From: Polydactylus sextarius
Taxonomy: Eukaryota; Chordata; Actinopteri; Polynemidae
Direction: 5' to 3'
NCBI GenBank assembly: GCA_016801845.1
Contig: CM028919.1
Span: 3,589,001-3,653,000 of the forward strand
Length of the DNA stretch: 64,000 nucleotides
Within the stretch, counting starts at the first letter, position 1. The number at the start of each line of letters is the position of its first letter. Shown here in pieces: positions 1 through 12,448 of this stretch. The notes under the pieces are model-generated. The model was not told the DNA's origin and searched no databases. It saw nothing but the letters and a program-made list of their open reading frames with translations. Made by a program: the position numbers and the translations under genes.

Positions 1-747
1 TCTCCTGCTCATTTACAGAGGGTCATTGCCTTTTCCTCTCTATTAACTGGATGATCCATTCTATTTAAGTGGAATGATACACACTTCTCTATCAGACAAC
101 CAAGATATAATGCGCAACATCAAGTTGGAAAATTAGATGCTACCTCAGCAGTTTTATCAGCAGAAGATTTTTTATAAAACCTGACACCCATTAGCAAATC
201 ATTGATTGTTTAACTTGGCTTATGAACTTAAAAGTCAACAAGTTGTCTGTTCCCTTTAGATTTAGCTACACTGTCATGTGTGATTGTTTTATTCTTTCTG
301 TTTTTATTTTTTGTGATTTGTCTTTTTTGGGGTTTTTGGTGTTGTTCATTTTCTTCATCATTTTCAGATGGGGGGGAAACTTATAAAATAAGTTGAGAAA
401 ATATGTTGTTCAGACATTTTGAGTCATCTTGTACCATAGCCATTTTGCTTCCACTTTTATGGAATAATTCAAACTACCACTGCCCCTGCTTAAGGTAGTA
501 GACTTCAATAAGGACAATAATTTTAGCTCTTCCCTTTAGAGTGTAAATAAACAGGCAAAATAAGTGAAAAATATCCAGCGTAAAAAAAATGTTTTTTTCT
601 TTGTATATTAAAGACATTTTTACAGAAAAGAAAAACTGATCAAAAGTGAAGTGAAGTGAAGTGAAGTGAAGTGCGGAACATTTTGTCCTCAAGCAGATGA
701 TCAAAACTGCCTTTTTCTGCTTCTGCTAATGGTGATATAAGTGAGTT
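1..747. other. Non-coding, nothing recognised apart from a short pentamer repeat
   Basis: AT-rich sequence with stop codons in all frames. A tandem GTGAA repeat of about five copies lies at 645-673. No gene or recognised mobile element. Confidence 0.5.
645..673. repeat. Pentanucleotide tandem repeat (GTGAA)n
   Basis: Between five and six perfect copies of GTGAA in a row. Confidence 0.9.
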
Positions 748-1097
748 TAGCTCAGTCCTTCTCAAATAGTGCGGTGTAATACCAGGGATGGCATGTTTGA
801 CCCCAGGGAACATGCTTTTTTGCCGTACCAGAATAAAGTGTAATTGCCCATCCACTACAGTGGGTGGCAGGGTTTTTTTGCACCGAGTATGCTCAAACAC
901 ACACACAGCACAGAGCAACAGATACGAAGCGCAGTAAACAAACCCTCAAGAAAAAAAGGAAACATATTTAATGAAACTTTGACGAAAAGAAAGGCGGAGA
1001 GAGACGGAGATAATGAGACAAACGAAAGTCTCCCAAAATCTAAAACTAAGAAATATGACAAATGTATGCGAATGCAATAAAAAAAAAAAAAAAAAAA
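748..1097 (+). mobile_element. 5' fragment of a ZBED5/Charlie-like hAT transposon
   Basis: The left edge resembles the hAT terminal sequence (CTTCTCAAATAGTG). It is followed by a CpG-depleted leader and an open frame from 844 that starts weakly and runs through KRKAERDGDNETNESLPKSK and KTKKYD. This resembles the Lys/Glu-rich beginning of fish ZBED5-like hAT transposases. The frame ends in a run of about 20 A at 1079-1097, without the transposase core. The A-tract could mean a retroposed transcript piece or a simple repeat at the break. Family recognition is from memory. Confidence 0.45.
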
Positions 1098-1270
1098 TCA
1101 GCACAAATTGTTTTATTCATTTTTGTTTTGTAGGTTAAAGTGTTTTATACCGTAAAGCTGCAAATAACAGAATAGACGCCCGTCTCTTTTATCAGCCAAA
1201 TGTGTACTGAACATTGTGGATAATTAGACTGTTTTGAATAATAATAAACATAATCAAATGATTTATATAA

Positions 1271-1274
<4 letters not shown>

Positions 1275-1322
<48 letters not shown>
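1275..1322. repeat. (TA)n microsatellite
   Basis: About 23 uninterrupted TA units with a TATATG at the left edge. Confidence 0.95.
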
Positions 1323-1323
<1 letters not shown>

Positions 1324-2389
1324 CTTTAGATGGCTCCTCTACATATGAATTATTTTACATATGGATGAGATATATAAACACAGCTGCAAACAGATTAAAT
1401 ACAGAAAGTTAGAACGTGTTGTTTACCAGCCTACAGCCATTATCATGGCTCATGGATATAATGAGGCGTGAGGTCATGTTTGTTGTTTCAATTGAGCGTG
1501 GGACTTCAAAGTAAAAGCCCTTTTTTCTGTCTTGGGAAATCTTACTACACTGATAGATAAACAACTGTGTCTATGAACTCTTGTACAGACAAACAGTGCA
1601 TCCTGCTGTCTTGACTGAATCACTGAGACACAGGACACAAATGGTTTTATCTGATGTTGGTGATCAGTGATTCAGGCATGCACATGAGCAAGCTCTCTTG
1701 CCAAAAATGTCTGTATGCTCATCACGCTCAACCTTCCCATCAGGCCATGTTTTCTGCATCCTGCACCTGCACTGGAGCTCACCTTGAGGTTAGGGCCATT
1801 TGACATAAACGTTTATCAGATAGTATTATCTTGGTGGGTTGGGGGGGGACATGTCTAGACCAGCACTGAGCACACACAGGGCCTGATAAGAGGCATCCAT
1901 GGCAGCTGGTGGGTCATGTGTTTTTTCCAGCCCCACCGGACCACAGAGTTTAGTAGCTGTAAACTAGCCAGAGGAGTAAGGCTGTGTAAATGGGATAAAG
2001 TGAGATACTGTCGACCTATGTATTTGCTTTGGTCTTGGATGTTGTGTAATGAATGGAATCTGTGCCAGTCTGAAGCAACATGAGGAGTGTTTGAGATAGT
2101 GATAGTCTGGTTTTCTCTTTTGGTGATCTCCCATGACGATAGCTGGCGCCACCATGGACGATTCATTGGCAGGGGATGAGTGCAGATTGGCTTTTTCGTT
2201 ACCGAATGCCACATCATAACCATGTTTAACAAAAAATATGGATCAGAACCTGATCCAGTTTCTGAATAGCCAGGTTTTTAGATTTGTCACTTTTATGCAG
2301 CAAAGAGCTTCATTTCCTGTCCATATGATGGATCTACAAAAATGGTCTGAACAGAAAGCACGTAATTGGAGCCACGCAGTTGCATACTG
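1323..2389. other. Non-coding stretch, nothing recognised
   Basis: No reading frame with a recognisable domain. Short ORFs on both strands have biased, low-information content. The right end (from about 2240) may be the beginning of the LINE remnant that follows. Confidence 0.4.
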
Positions 2390-2770
2390 TGTCTCAATCA
2401 CATACACTACTTTGACAGATGGTGGATATTTGCAGATGATGTGGTTCTGTTGGCTCTAGCAGACTGCGATCTCCTGGGTATTGGGGTGGTTTGCAGCTAA
2501 GTGTCAGTGTCCTGCCAGAGAGTGATGGACTGCTTCCATTGGGTTGGGGACAAGTTGCTGCCACTAGTGAAGAGTAGAATGGAGCGAGAGGTTGAAATAT
2601 GTAGTTCTGCAGTGGTAGGAGTGAGGCTGATGTACTGGACCCTACTGTTCTGACCCTCACCTAAGGTGCTTTGGGTAATGACCAGTAGAATCTGATCTAA
2701 TTGTCTAATTGGTACCACCGCTAAACCTTGGATAACCAGGTGAAAGTGGATGGAGGGATGGATCTAATTG
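2390..2770 (+). mobile_element. Decayed Rex3/RTE-like LINE, 3' part of reverse transcriptase
   Basis: The reverse transcriptase box survives as FADDVVLLA at 2429-2455. It is followed by a recognisable but frame-broken copy of the downstream RT region, including a track equivalent to the conserved LTYG motif near 2640-2680. The copy ends in GGATAACCAGGTGAAAG and a GGATGGAGGGATGGAT tail, the GATG-type tail of Rex3 elements. There are many stops and frameshifts, so it is inactive. The family name is from recognition, not search. Confidence 0.7.
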
Positions 2771-4401
2771 TGTAGTTTACTTTTTACATGTCCTATGTCC
2801 TCCTGAGACTCAGCAATTAGTCATGTTTCTTACTCTTGTCTAATACTATACATGTCACTCAGTTAAGTCCTGTTGTTCCTCAAAGAGATGAGTGGGACTT
2901 TAAAATTACACCACATGTAACACATCAATACTGACAGTGAAATCTTCTTATTCTTGATCTTCGTTCAGTTTTTCTGACTTTTAAGAGAGCCAGCTCAGAC
3001 TGGGTCTCAGGAGGCTAGTTTTATTTTCCCAGTGTTGGTGCAGTCTGATTTGAACTGATGTGAACCTGTCAGATCAAAAGGTGATGAGGAAGGCAAATGT
3101 TGATTTCGTCTCCTGACAGTCTGTGCACACATGCAATAACAATGCAGAGTAGGCAATTATGAGAGGAACTCATTCAGCAAATATCACGTTAGCTCCGTCC
3201 CATTACCAGAGAAGTAAACCACAAATAATGAACAACAGTAATGCATCATTTAACTCTTCATTTACCTCTGATGATTAACGTGGCACAGTCAACATTTTTT
3301 TTAGCAAGAAGTGTAAATATTACAGTAGCTGCATTGTGAACTTACTTCATGCCAGCCTCAGCCACAACAAAGTACAAGCCTGTACCTAGTTTTCTCAGTG
3401 GAAGAGGTGCCCACGCAGTTATTTTCAGATCTATAAATCACCAGGTGAATTGACAGTATATTTTTGACTCCACTCCCTGTTGACACCCACAGAAAGTTGC
3501 AAATTTGAAACGTTTAGGTGCTCATTATAGCCTTAATTGAGCACATATTCAATAAACAGAATGTTTCTTTTATTGCTTTCCTATATGTTCTCACTACACA
3601 TTGCAACATATTCATATTTGTTTCCAAATAAACAAATGCAGACCTATGATGTTGTTCAAAAGCTTCTTAATTTTTCTTAGCAAGTCTTACTGTTTTAGTT
3701 CTGTGCTTCCACACTTCCTAGTGGTTTGTGCTCCTCATAAATTCATACTGTTGCAATACCCAAGATGACTGACTGATTGCTGTGTTTAGGATTTAAACAA
3801 TTTCTGTTTAGCTGTTTTAGCAATAAAACAGTGTATAACTAAGCGCACAGAGCCGTTTCACTGCTGTGGCCTTCTGGTATGATTAGTCTCTTGGGTTAGC
3901 TGCTAATGTTAGCTAACATTTAGTAACGCTGTAAAATTGCCAGCAATCAGTGCTAACTTAGCCAACATATATCAACAACTAATCAAAGTTAGTTAATAGT
4001 AACTTTATGTAACTGGGGTGAAACTTCTGAGTTGTGTAAGAATGCTTATGACCTAAAAATGGCCAGGTGCTGCAGTGCTGTGGTTTCTCTTTCTTTTTTT
4101 ATTCGCGCTCCCTCTTTTTGTTCAAAAGACACACATGAAAAACGAGCGGTGAGTCCTCCACAGCTAACAGTAGCCAAATCAACCTAGCAGAAGTGGAGTA
4201 AATCTACTTTTTTATTAGTAAATAAAGCTGTGTTTTATTTTAGAATGTACATCCAATTATTTTATTATATTATTATTATTACTGTATTGACCCAAATATA
4301 AAATGGTATTCTTTCCTCCAGAAAAAAGTCTGGGGGTCTAAACCAACCAAACATCTTCTACCCAACCAAGTCAGAGTTTCTTCTTCTCCCTCTTACTCAA
4401 C
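2771..4401. other. Non-coding stretch, nothing recognised
   Basis: AT-rich sequence without a supported gene. Repeated TTAGC/GCTAAC words near 3890-3970 form small imperfect inverted repeats. Confidence 0.4.
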
Positions 4402-4605
4402 AGTGACCTGGAGAGATGCGACCACAACGCAGAGTTGTTATGGCAACCACATTGGTGTATCTATGCCATGCAGCTGTTTGACAGTTCAAATCCCCACCCA
4501 GGCAAGCTTTCCTGTGTGTGCTCTCCTCCTTTCCTGTCTCTCTACACTGTCTCTATCATTAAAGACAAAAATTCCCAACAATTAATGATAAAAACAAACA
4601 AAAAA
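4402..4605 (+). repeat. tRNA-derived SINE, copy 1
   Basis: A polymerase III B-box-like AGTTCAAATCC sits near 4482. About 50 bases on comes the tail TTTCCTGTCTCTCTACACTG with TCTATCATTAAAG. The same tail occurs in reverse orientation at 27505-27600, so this is an interspersed element present twice here. The A-box side is more decayed. The tail is common in percomorph SINEs. Confidence 0.7.
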
Positions 4606-7600
4606 AAGTCCTCCACTCCTAGATGATGCATGCTTGCTACTACAGAATGTGTGCACATTCACTAATTTTTCCAAAATGGGTCTTGAAAAGGAGGGGTTGT
4701 CTTATATCCAATAAGGTATATTACTACATAATAAATTATATTAAGATTTGTTTTCATGAATATGTAATGTTTTAGGAGAAATAAACAAGTTCATTTTGTA
4801 TTTATGAGCCTTGTGGATTGCTTTATTTCTCAAACCAACAAAATGATTTATTTATACATCTAAACATGATCTTTATGTCACATTAGTCTTCCAAGGAACA
4901 GGAATGGAGGTGAGTGTACGATCTTAATTGCTGACTTAATTATGGAAAAATACAGGATTTTTCTCTCACGATTTTCTTTGAGTTGGATATTTGATGTATT
5001 TTCAAATTGAACCATTGTCTTTCGAAAGAGGAACCTAATGGGAATAGAGAGGCGTCAACTTTCTGAGGGAACATCAAAAGATATAGAGAACAAGCACGAA
5101 GAGAATATGACATCATTATTAATTAACTGAGTTGTCTTAGCAACATGAAATTTATTCTATAAGTATTTGTCGTCGGGAGAGAACACAGATTCATATTTCA
5201 CAAAGTGATCTTTAGATTTTCTGCAATATGAGTATTGTCTGACATGTCTGGGGCAAGACGCTCCTCTGGTGGAGAACAGGTGGCATCGCAGCCATGACTT
5301 CATTCAGCTCGTCCTTGTTACCAAATGAGTTAACCTGAGGGAAGATAGGCACTAATCCACCTATCAGATTACTGCAGCTCATTCACTGTGGTGGTTCACT
5401 TGAGTTAAGGGAATGAGGTCATTTGAATTGTTTTTGGACCAAAGTTCCTAATTAACAGTGGACAATATTTGTATAGGAGTAAGTAGAAAGGGAGAATACT
5501 GTTAAATCTATCATCTATATGAAATATTTTGATATTGTATGTTGATTGTGTATCTGGTATTATAGTATACACAAGTTTTTGTATATATGTAGGGAGAGTG
5601 TTTACAACACTGTTCAGAGAAATATCACAATATCACAATGTTGCAACAAAATTTTCAGTTTTCATTTTTTTTCAAAACCTTGTTTTTGAGGAAATGTGAA
5701 ATTTGAATTGAAGCGATAAGAAAAATAAAAATCATACAAATGAAAGTGGGGCGGAAAGTCTGGGGTTGTTGATATAAAAAAATATCGAATGATGTTTTGA
5801 GAACATGAAAATATTTATCAAAAGTTTTAAAACTTAAGTATTGTATTATTGGTGTTGTTGTTGTTGTACTTTTTTTGGCAATCATTCTTTAAGTACATGT
5901 CATTATTCAGGTCTGGCCCAGGTCACCTCACATTCATCATGCTTACAGGCTCTTTTGCTCCATTTAAAATGCTGGTTGTGGATGTGGGTGATGCAGAGGT
6001 CTCCAGTTCCCGTTGTCACAGCAGCCTGAGCAGCCAATTCATCCTCCAGGACACTCACATAGGCATGAATTTACAATTTTGTAAAATGTAGCTGGAACTA
6101 TTGACTGTACACATACTTGTCATTTATCTCATCTGACTTTGACTCACACAAAATATACTGATGGAGAGGAACTGATACAAATATGGTGCAAATGTAGTAA
6201 ACATCTGACCCTAACCCTAAAATTATTATTAACATATAAATGAACAAAGGACAAGGTCAAAGCCAATATCTCTGAGATATACCAACACTGGCTGATTAAA
6301 CAGCAATTAAAAGTAACAATGAAAAGATTTCTGTTTCACTTACTTACATATATATTTGGAATTTGCTTTTGTGAAAGGCACAGTTACATATCTGGATGAA
6401 TATTATGAATCTGCATACAATACACAGTACAATATGTCTTAAGTTCAAACCTGATGCTATAAAAATACTATTGGTCCTAGATGAGAATAGAGTGTGAGCT
6501 CATCATATATTCTTTACGTTCCTTCAGCCCTCACATAAGTGTAGTGTTTGAGGGTTTTGGTTTCCAAACTTATTCCACTGTTGTATTATTTCAGTACTGA
6601 TTTAAATTGTATGAAATGAAGCAGATCTTTTATTCAATAAGAAAAAAAAACAATCTTGAGTGAAGCCTTATTTAAATTCATGACCAAAGGAAGAAAAAAA
6701 ATTAAAATATACAGACACTGTCACAGGTGCTGGACAGGAAATAATTTCACTTTCAGGTTCTTCATCAGTACCAAACAATGCGCAGATGTTATTGTATTCT
6801 GCTTTCAATTATGTCGAAGGAACCACTCTGCATGTGTAAAATGATGTAAAAAGTGACATTATTGTTGACTTAGCCTGTGAACTAAAACAACAAGGGAACT
6901 AACCTCAACTTTCTATGACATTTACAACCCACTTCCAGCTTAACACAGTGTCTTATGCCACGTTTTATTTGAGATGATTGTGTAAGTGAGTTAATGATCT
7001 GTACTTCAATTACCACTGTGAATGGTGGACTTTTAGACCACAATTATGTGCTATCAAATAACTGACACGCTAAGCTTTTCTCTAAACCAAAGGCAAGAAG
7101 TTAAGTGGTTGCTGTCAAATGGCAAAGTGGCATGTTTCTGCATGGGATTGCTCTGCTGAGGGCCACGGCCATAGAGTGGGATTTTGTAAATATGAATTTC
7201 GAAAAGAAGTGTTGTGTTTTAACATGAAGCTGGTATTCACTGTGTTCCAGTGATGTGAGTAACTTATCTCCAAGGAATAAGCAAATGGAGATAAATATCA
7301 GGCTTGTTTGGTTATTATAACAAAATGACCACAAAAACAGAAAAGCTGGTAGTCTTCAGTAATATTTGGATATAACATGATTAAATAAATGATAATTCTT
7401 TTGAAACAGTTTTAGTTTTCGAAAAACTTTATCTATTTCAAACTATTCCTAAAAGTATTTCTCTGGTTTTAAAACAATTAATGACTTTTCATACTAGCCT
7501 TAATTTGATATAATGTAGGGTGAATTCATAAATAACATCCATGATATTTTATAAAAACACATCACTAGTTACGATGGCTGTGAAATAAATGCAGTGGACT

Positions 7601-7952
7601 TGATTAATTGATTGTTGTGCAGGAAAGTAATGCAAAGTACAAGTAATCCTAATTTGTACTTTAGTATAAACCCAAGTAAATCTACTTTCATGATAGTTTG
7701 ACTCAAAAATGGAAACTGGTAGAGTTTGTACCTTTTTAATAAACAAGTAGTAAAAAGAAAAGAATTAAGTGCTGAGATATAATAGTGTCTAACATAACAT
7801 AATAACTGATTAAAAAAAAAAAAAGAAAAACAAACAAACATCTTAAAAATAATGGCAGATGGGTAAATTTTTGTTTGCAGCCAAGTGATACCAGAAAACT
7901 GACATCTCACCGAAGTCATTAAAAATGGACTTTATGAATCTTATGAATAATG
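4606..7952. other. Non-coding stretch, nothing recognised
   Basis: No coding region I can support. A two-unit telomere-like CCCTAACCCTAA at about 6209-6220 is probably chance. The 80-residue open frame near 5849-6091 has no recognisable domain. Confidence 0.4.
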
Positions 7953-7991
7953 ATATGACTCATTCATATGAATCATATGAATGAGTCATAT
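7953..7991. repeat. Perfect 39-bp palindrome carrying two AP-1 sites
   Basis: Two 19-base arms (7953-7971 and 7973-7991) are exact reverse complements around a single central base. Each arm contains the AP-1/TRE heptamer TGACTCA (7956-7962 and 7982-7988). It lies about 280 bases beyond the end of pcare. Confidence 0.9.
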
Positions 7992-8124
7992 GAATAATTT
8001 CACAAAACCCTCAACATAACATAAAATCATGGATTGGTTCATACCACACGTGATGTACTAAAGCTATGTGATGAGTATTGTATATTGTAAACATTACAGT
8101 GTCATTAAGAAAGAAATCAACACA

Positions 8125-8130
8125 TTTAAT
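8125..8130 (-). terminator. Possible polyadenylation signal of pcare
   Basis: Read on the minus strand this is ATTAAA, about 140 bases past the pcare stop codon. It is the first plausible signal after the terminal exon. The hexamer is short and common in AT-rich DNA, so this is only a suggestion. Confidence 0.3.
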
Positions 8131-8271
8131 TATAAACACTGTGGTGGTGTGTGACCACAACAAGTGAACAGAATTAGCTCTTCCTCTCTTCTCAGTGGAA
8201 TAAACACCATCACCTTAAATCCTCAGTAAGGCCTGCTAATCCATAATCCCACTGGCCCTTCATTGGCCCCT

Positions 8272-11200
8272 TTAGTCTCTGTGCAATGCCTGACCAACAA
8301 CACACAGATCAGGGTGTGATGCAGAGCGTGGCGTAGCTCTTAGGTCTGATTGGCTACCCCATAATTCATTGTCCCTGGTTGGTTCATCGTCCAGTCTGTA
8401 AGAGTGAATGAGAATGTTGTCATTGGTAGTTAAGGAAGTGGAACAAGTGGGTCTGTGTCAGTTATAAAAAGGAAAAGTGCATTACTGAGATTAGCAATAT
8501 AAATCCACTTTGTTGATTTGGAAGAAAATATGTAAGACCACTTCAGTGGAAAAAACCTTAATATCAATGTGAATTGACAATTGTGTATTGTCAAATCATT
8601 GTTAGACTCTTCAAAGTTTATTCATTTATTCATTAAGCAATTCATTTATTATATTTCATCTATACAGTAGATGTGCAATCATGTTTGTCATAGAATGGAG
8701 GTTGATATTAATATTTGATAGAAATGAAATAAGCCAGCATGAACATTCTTGAATAAATATATGTATGTCTGAAAACATTGTTTGTGTGTATGTCAGCCAT
8801 TTTCAAAGGTTCTTTACTTTTCTAGAAAATTTCAGGAAAGTGTTTAGGGTTGGAAAGGATTGTATAATTTGGTAGTATATATCATATGAGGAAAGTTTTG
8901 GTGGTACTGTAGGATAAAACACAAACATGCAAATATGCAACAATAACAAAAAAAACTAACAAGGTTCCAGCATGTTTAAAACAAATAGGTTAATATATTT
9001 ACTTCATCCATAAGTGAATCTTTTTGGTTGGTTTGGAATAAAACGTCACTTTGAAAGACTTTAACATGAAACATTTTATAAAGACTCACCCCTGTGAACA
9101 TAATGCTGGCTCACTTCCACAAGTCTCAGCCACTGAGACGCCTGGTGATCTTGGTGGCAAAGTTAAACTGGGCCTTCGGTCAGAATGACAGCGTCGAATG
9201 AAGGGCCGTGGTCCTTGAACAGATGTGGGAAACCTTGAACGACTTCCTAGAGTCTGTGATGGAAAAGACACGCCAGTAGATGTCCATGCCTGAGGGGGCC
9301 GGGGAAGTGAACATGGTTGCGCCTCAAACAGGGATGGAGATGCGGGGCAGAACACGGAACGTGCACTACGGATCATTCGAGCACTAGATGAATCTTCACT
9401 GCTGTTCTCTCTTGACCATCTTTGAACTTTTGGTGAAGCTGGTGGAGATGGTGCTTTGAAAGGATATGAGGAGGGTGAGTTTGAATTTACAATGTTCTGC
9501 TTCGCAACAGGTGGACTGGGGAGCCTCCTTTGAACTGCTGGTGGTGTGGGTAGTTTCCTGTTAACAGGAGGACTAGCTGATGATGTTGGAGAAGGTTGCC
9601 TTTTGAAATTTTGGGGACTGGGAAGTCTTCGGTATAAGCTGCTTTGTGTCGGAGGTGTGGAAGGTAACATTCGACCCTTTGACTTTGTTGCAGCGGCAGG
9701 TGGTTGACAAGGAGGCAATATCGACCCTGTGGAGTTAGGGTCAGGCACTGAAAGGTTGCTACAATCTTGCAAGTCTGTTGATGCTTCTTGACTAACAGGT
9801 GGATTTGTTTCTACATTACTTTTTGGTGATTTTGCTACATGAGAATCTGACGAGTTTCTTAAATGTATAATCTTTCTGGCTTGCTGGTACAAAGAATCCT
9901 TTTCTTTTCCTGCCTCCAGTTGAGCATCTGGTTGGTTAATCTTTGACAGAGCAGATGTGTCTTCTTGTTCTGCTCTAGCAAAGGGCATAACTTTGGAGGA
10001 TTGCGGCAAGCCTCCTTTGCTTGGCAGTACTGTCACTGATTGAACTGATGCCTTCAGTCTTGATAACACAGTTCTTTTTAACACAGGTGATTTACCAACA
10101 TTTGTAGTCCCATCAACTGCTGCACCAGAGGAAAAGCTATGAGCACCTTCAAATGAATTGTCCATTAATACTTCCAGTGGAGGTGGAGGGAGACTATCAA
10201 GATCGTCATCATCATTTTTGTCAGATGAGATGGATTCAGGCCTACAACTGGTTAACCCAGCACTAAGCACAGCTTCCACATTTCCTAAACCAGGTAACAC
10301 TGGCACACCACACTTCCTTACTCCTTTAAGAGGCCCCAAAACTTTAGGGCTGTCGAGCTCCTCAATTCCTTGACTAAAGGTATCAATCAGTTTTTTTACT
10401 GAATTCCTGCCTCTGTGAAAACCTGAAGATGGGCAGGGTGATGAAGGAGGGCTAGGGGGTGGCGTGGCTTTTACAGGACCTTTGAATGGTGTCTTGTTCT
10501 TCTGTTTATCATCTTGCACATTATTGCTTACATCCTGTTTTTTATTGATGGTCTTTATTAAGTCTGATCTGTCTGTAAGTGTTTGGGAATTGTTGTTTTT
10601 TTCTTGTGATGTATGTTTGCGATTTTGTGCTGGAGACTGTGCTGGTGAGCTTCCTTGATTTTTCTTAGATGGAGCTCTTGTGCTTGTGTTTGCCCCTGTC
10701 TTGCTTTTATTCATCTTCTGCAGCCTCTGGTTTAAATCATTCTGTGTCCTTTGCAGTTCAAGCAGAGTAGGATCTTCACCTTTGTTCCGTAGGGATTCTG
10801 CTGACCGAGAACGTTGCTCTCTAGCACCCGGACTCTTTTTTACTGCTGCCCTCCGAACAGGTGCTGCTGTTTGAGGCCTCCTTGAAGATTGTTCCTCCTC
10901 ATCAGTCCAGTGACGTCTACTGTTTTTTGGGCTAGCAGCAACCTTTGCTTTGGCACTAGAGTTCTGTGATGGGACAAACTGTATCCTACCACTTATAGCA
11001 TTTTTCATTTTGAGCGTCATTTCTACATTTTGTGGATTCTCTATGCGCTTTGAGGGTAGACGACGTGGGTATTTTTGTTCACAGTGTACAGGTGAAGAAT
11101 TTAATTGCTTCCTAAAGGTGACTTTCACTTCTCCTACACCTCTGTCCATTTCCTCATCAGCATCATTGTCATCTTCCTCCCCGTCATCCAAGGAGGCTGA

Positions 11201-12448
11201 TCCTAGTAAAGAGTCTCTTTGATCATTAGCTATTAAGGTACATGTAGAACCTAGTGAGTTGAGGGAGGTGAGGGAAACACTTGGACTTATTTGACTTAGA
11301 AGCTTTTGCCTTGGTACTCTTCGGGCAATGTTCCTGGATGTGTATCCCATAGGACTGACAGGAGTTGTTCTATTTGTTCCAGTCGACTCACAACTTTCTC
11401 GTCTTTGTCGTCTTTCAGATCCAGCAAGAGATTCACTCTCAGCTCCAATACCGCTGTCCTCACTGAATAGAGCAGAGTCCTCTGGCCCAGGCTTGCGCAA
11501 AGAGGCCATTTCAATACGAGATAAGAGTTGCATGAGCCTAGTTTCTACTGCACGTTTAGCTTTCAGTTTCTGCTCTAAAAGCTCTGAAACTGAGGCAAAG
11601 TACTCTACTGCCTCCTCCAAAGCAGAGTCCCCTATTCCGCCAACAGTCTGACTCACATTTCGCATTCTCTGTGTGGTGTACTGAAGGAGCTGCTGCAACA
11701 AATCCGGTGGGGGCTCAATATTAGCAGAGCCAGATTTCAGTGGTGGGGAAGATGAAAGGTTTTTCATTTGACTTGGCCAAGCAAGATGTTCACCATTTTC
11801 TTTTAAGACATTCTCTCCCTCATCTGCCATCTCTTCCAGTCCCTGAATTATTTCCTCATAGCGTAGAGCCATAAAAGCAACCATAGGCTGTACAGAAACC
11901 TGAGTTTGGGTCACTTGTTCCAAAAGTCCAAGCAGACTGTCATATTTGTTGATGCTAGGGTTTAAAAAGGCATAAGCAGCTTGGTGAGCCTTTACCAGAG
12001 GTTCTGGGAAGTCAACTTTATGCTCTGTTGATAGTTTGTCTTTGTCTTTCTTTTTGAGAGCCTTTGCCCCTCTAGTGTTTTTCTTTGGTTTTCTACTCGG
12101 TTTTTTCTCCGTTGCATCCTGCTTCTCAAGAGTTTTCTCTTTTATCTGGGACACTATGTTTTTGTCCAGTCCTTGATTCCCTGCTTTATCCATGATTACT
12201 GCCTCTGGGGCAAGCTCTGTCACAGATCTCTTTTTCTGTGGGGTCATATGTGACTCTTTCTGAAATACCTGGGTTTGTCCAGTTGTCTTTTTCTCTTTGG
12301 TGTCCCGATCTGTGGATGCAGTTGAATTGTGATTCTCTCCATCTTCAGAATGGGGCTGGTTGGGTCTTTGAGGTGCGGGGGGCAGCTGTCTGCCCTTTCT
12401 CATGGGACCCAGTGCCCCAAAGTTACCTCTGGATGGTGAGCATCCCAT
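8272..12448 (-). CDS. pcare: Photoreceptor cilium actin regulator (PCARE/C2orf71), two exons, complete
   Basis: Coding exons are complement(9090..12448) and complement(8272..8395), giving a 1160-residue protein. The large exon runs open to a stop at 9086, but a donor GTGAGT lies at 9089-9084. A TTACAG acceptor 694 bp on restores the phase and adds 40 residues. That tail contains CVVGQALH, matching the mammalian C-terminal CVLGHGLQ. Recognition also rests on the MGC start (a probable N-myristoylation and palmitoylation site), KVDFPEPLVKAHQ at residues 144-156, SEDSGIGAESES at 329-340, and a long Ser/Pro-rich disordered second half with repeated LPSPP/LPTPP motifs. In mammals PCARE recruits WASF3 and actin regulators to the photoreceptor connecting cilium to start outer-segment discs, and its loss causes retinitis pigmentosa. 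That role is known from the family and inferred here. The length is a little under the human protein (about 1290). No frame break is seen. Confidence 0.95.

Noticed and set aside
6209..6220. Telomere-like CCCTAACCCTAA
   Set aside because: Only two units. Expected by chance in 64 kb of AT-rich DNA.
10158..11651. Several plus-strand open frames inside pcare
   Set aside because: They are the reverse complement of the Ser/Pro-rich pcare coding exon and have no independent support.
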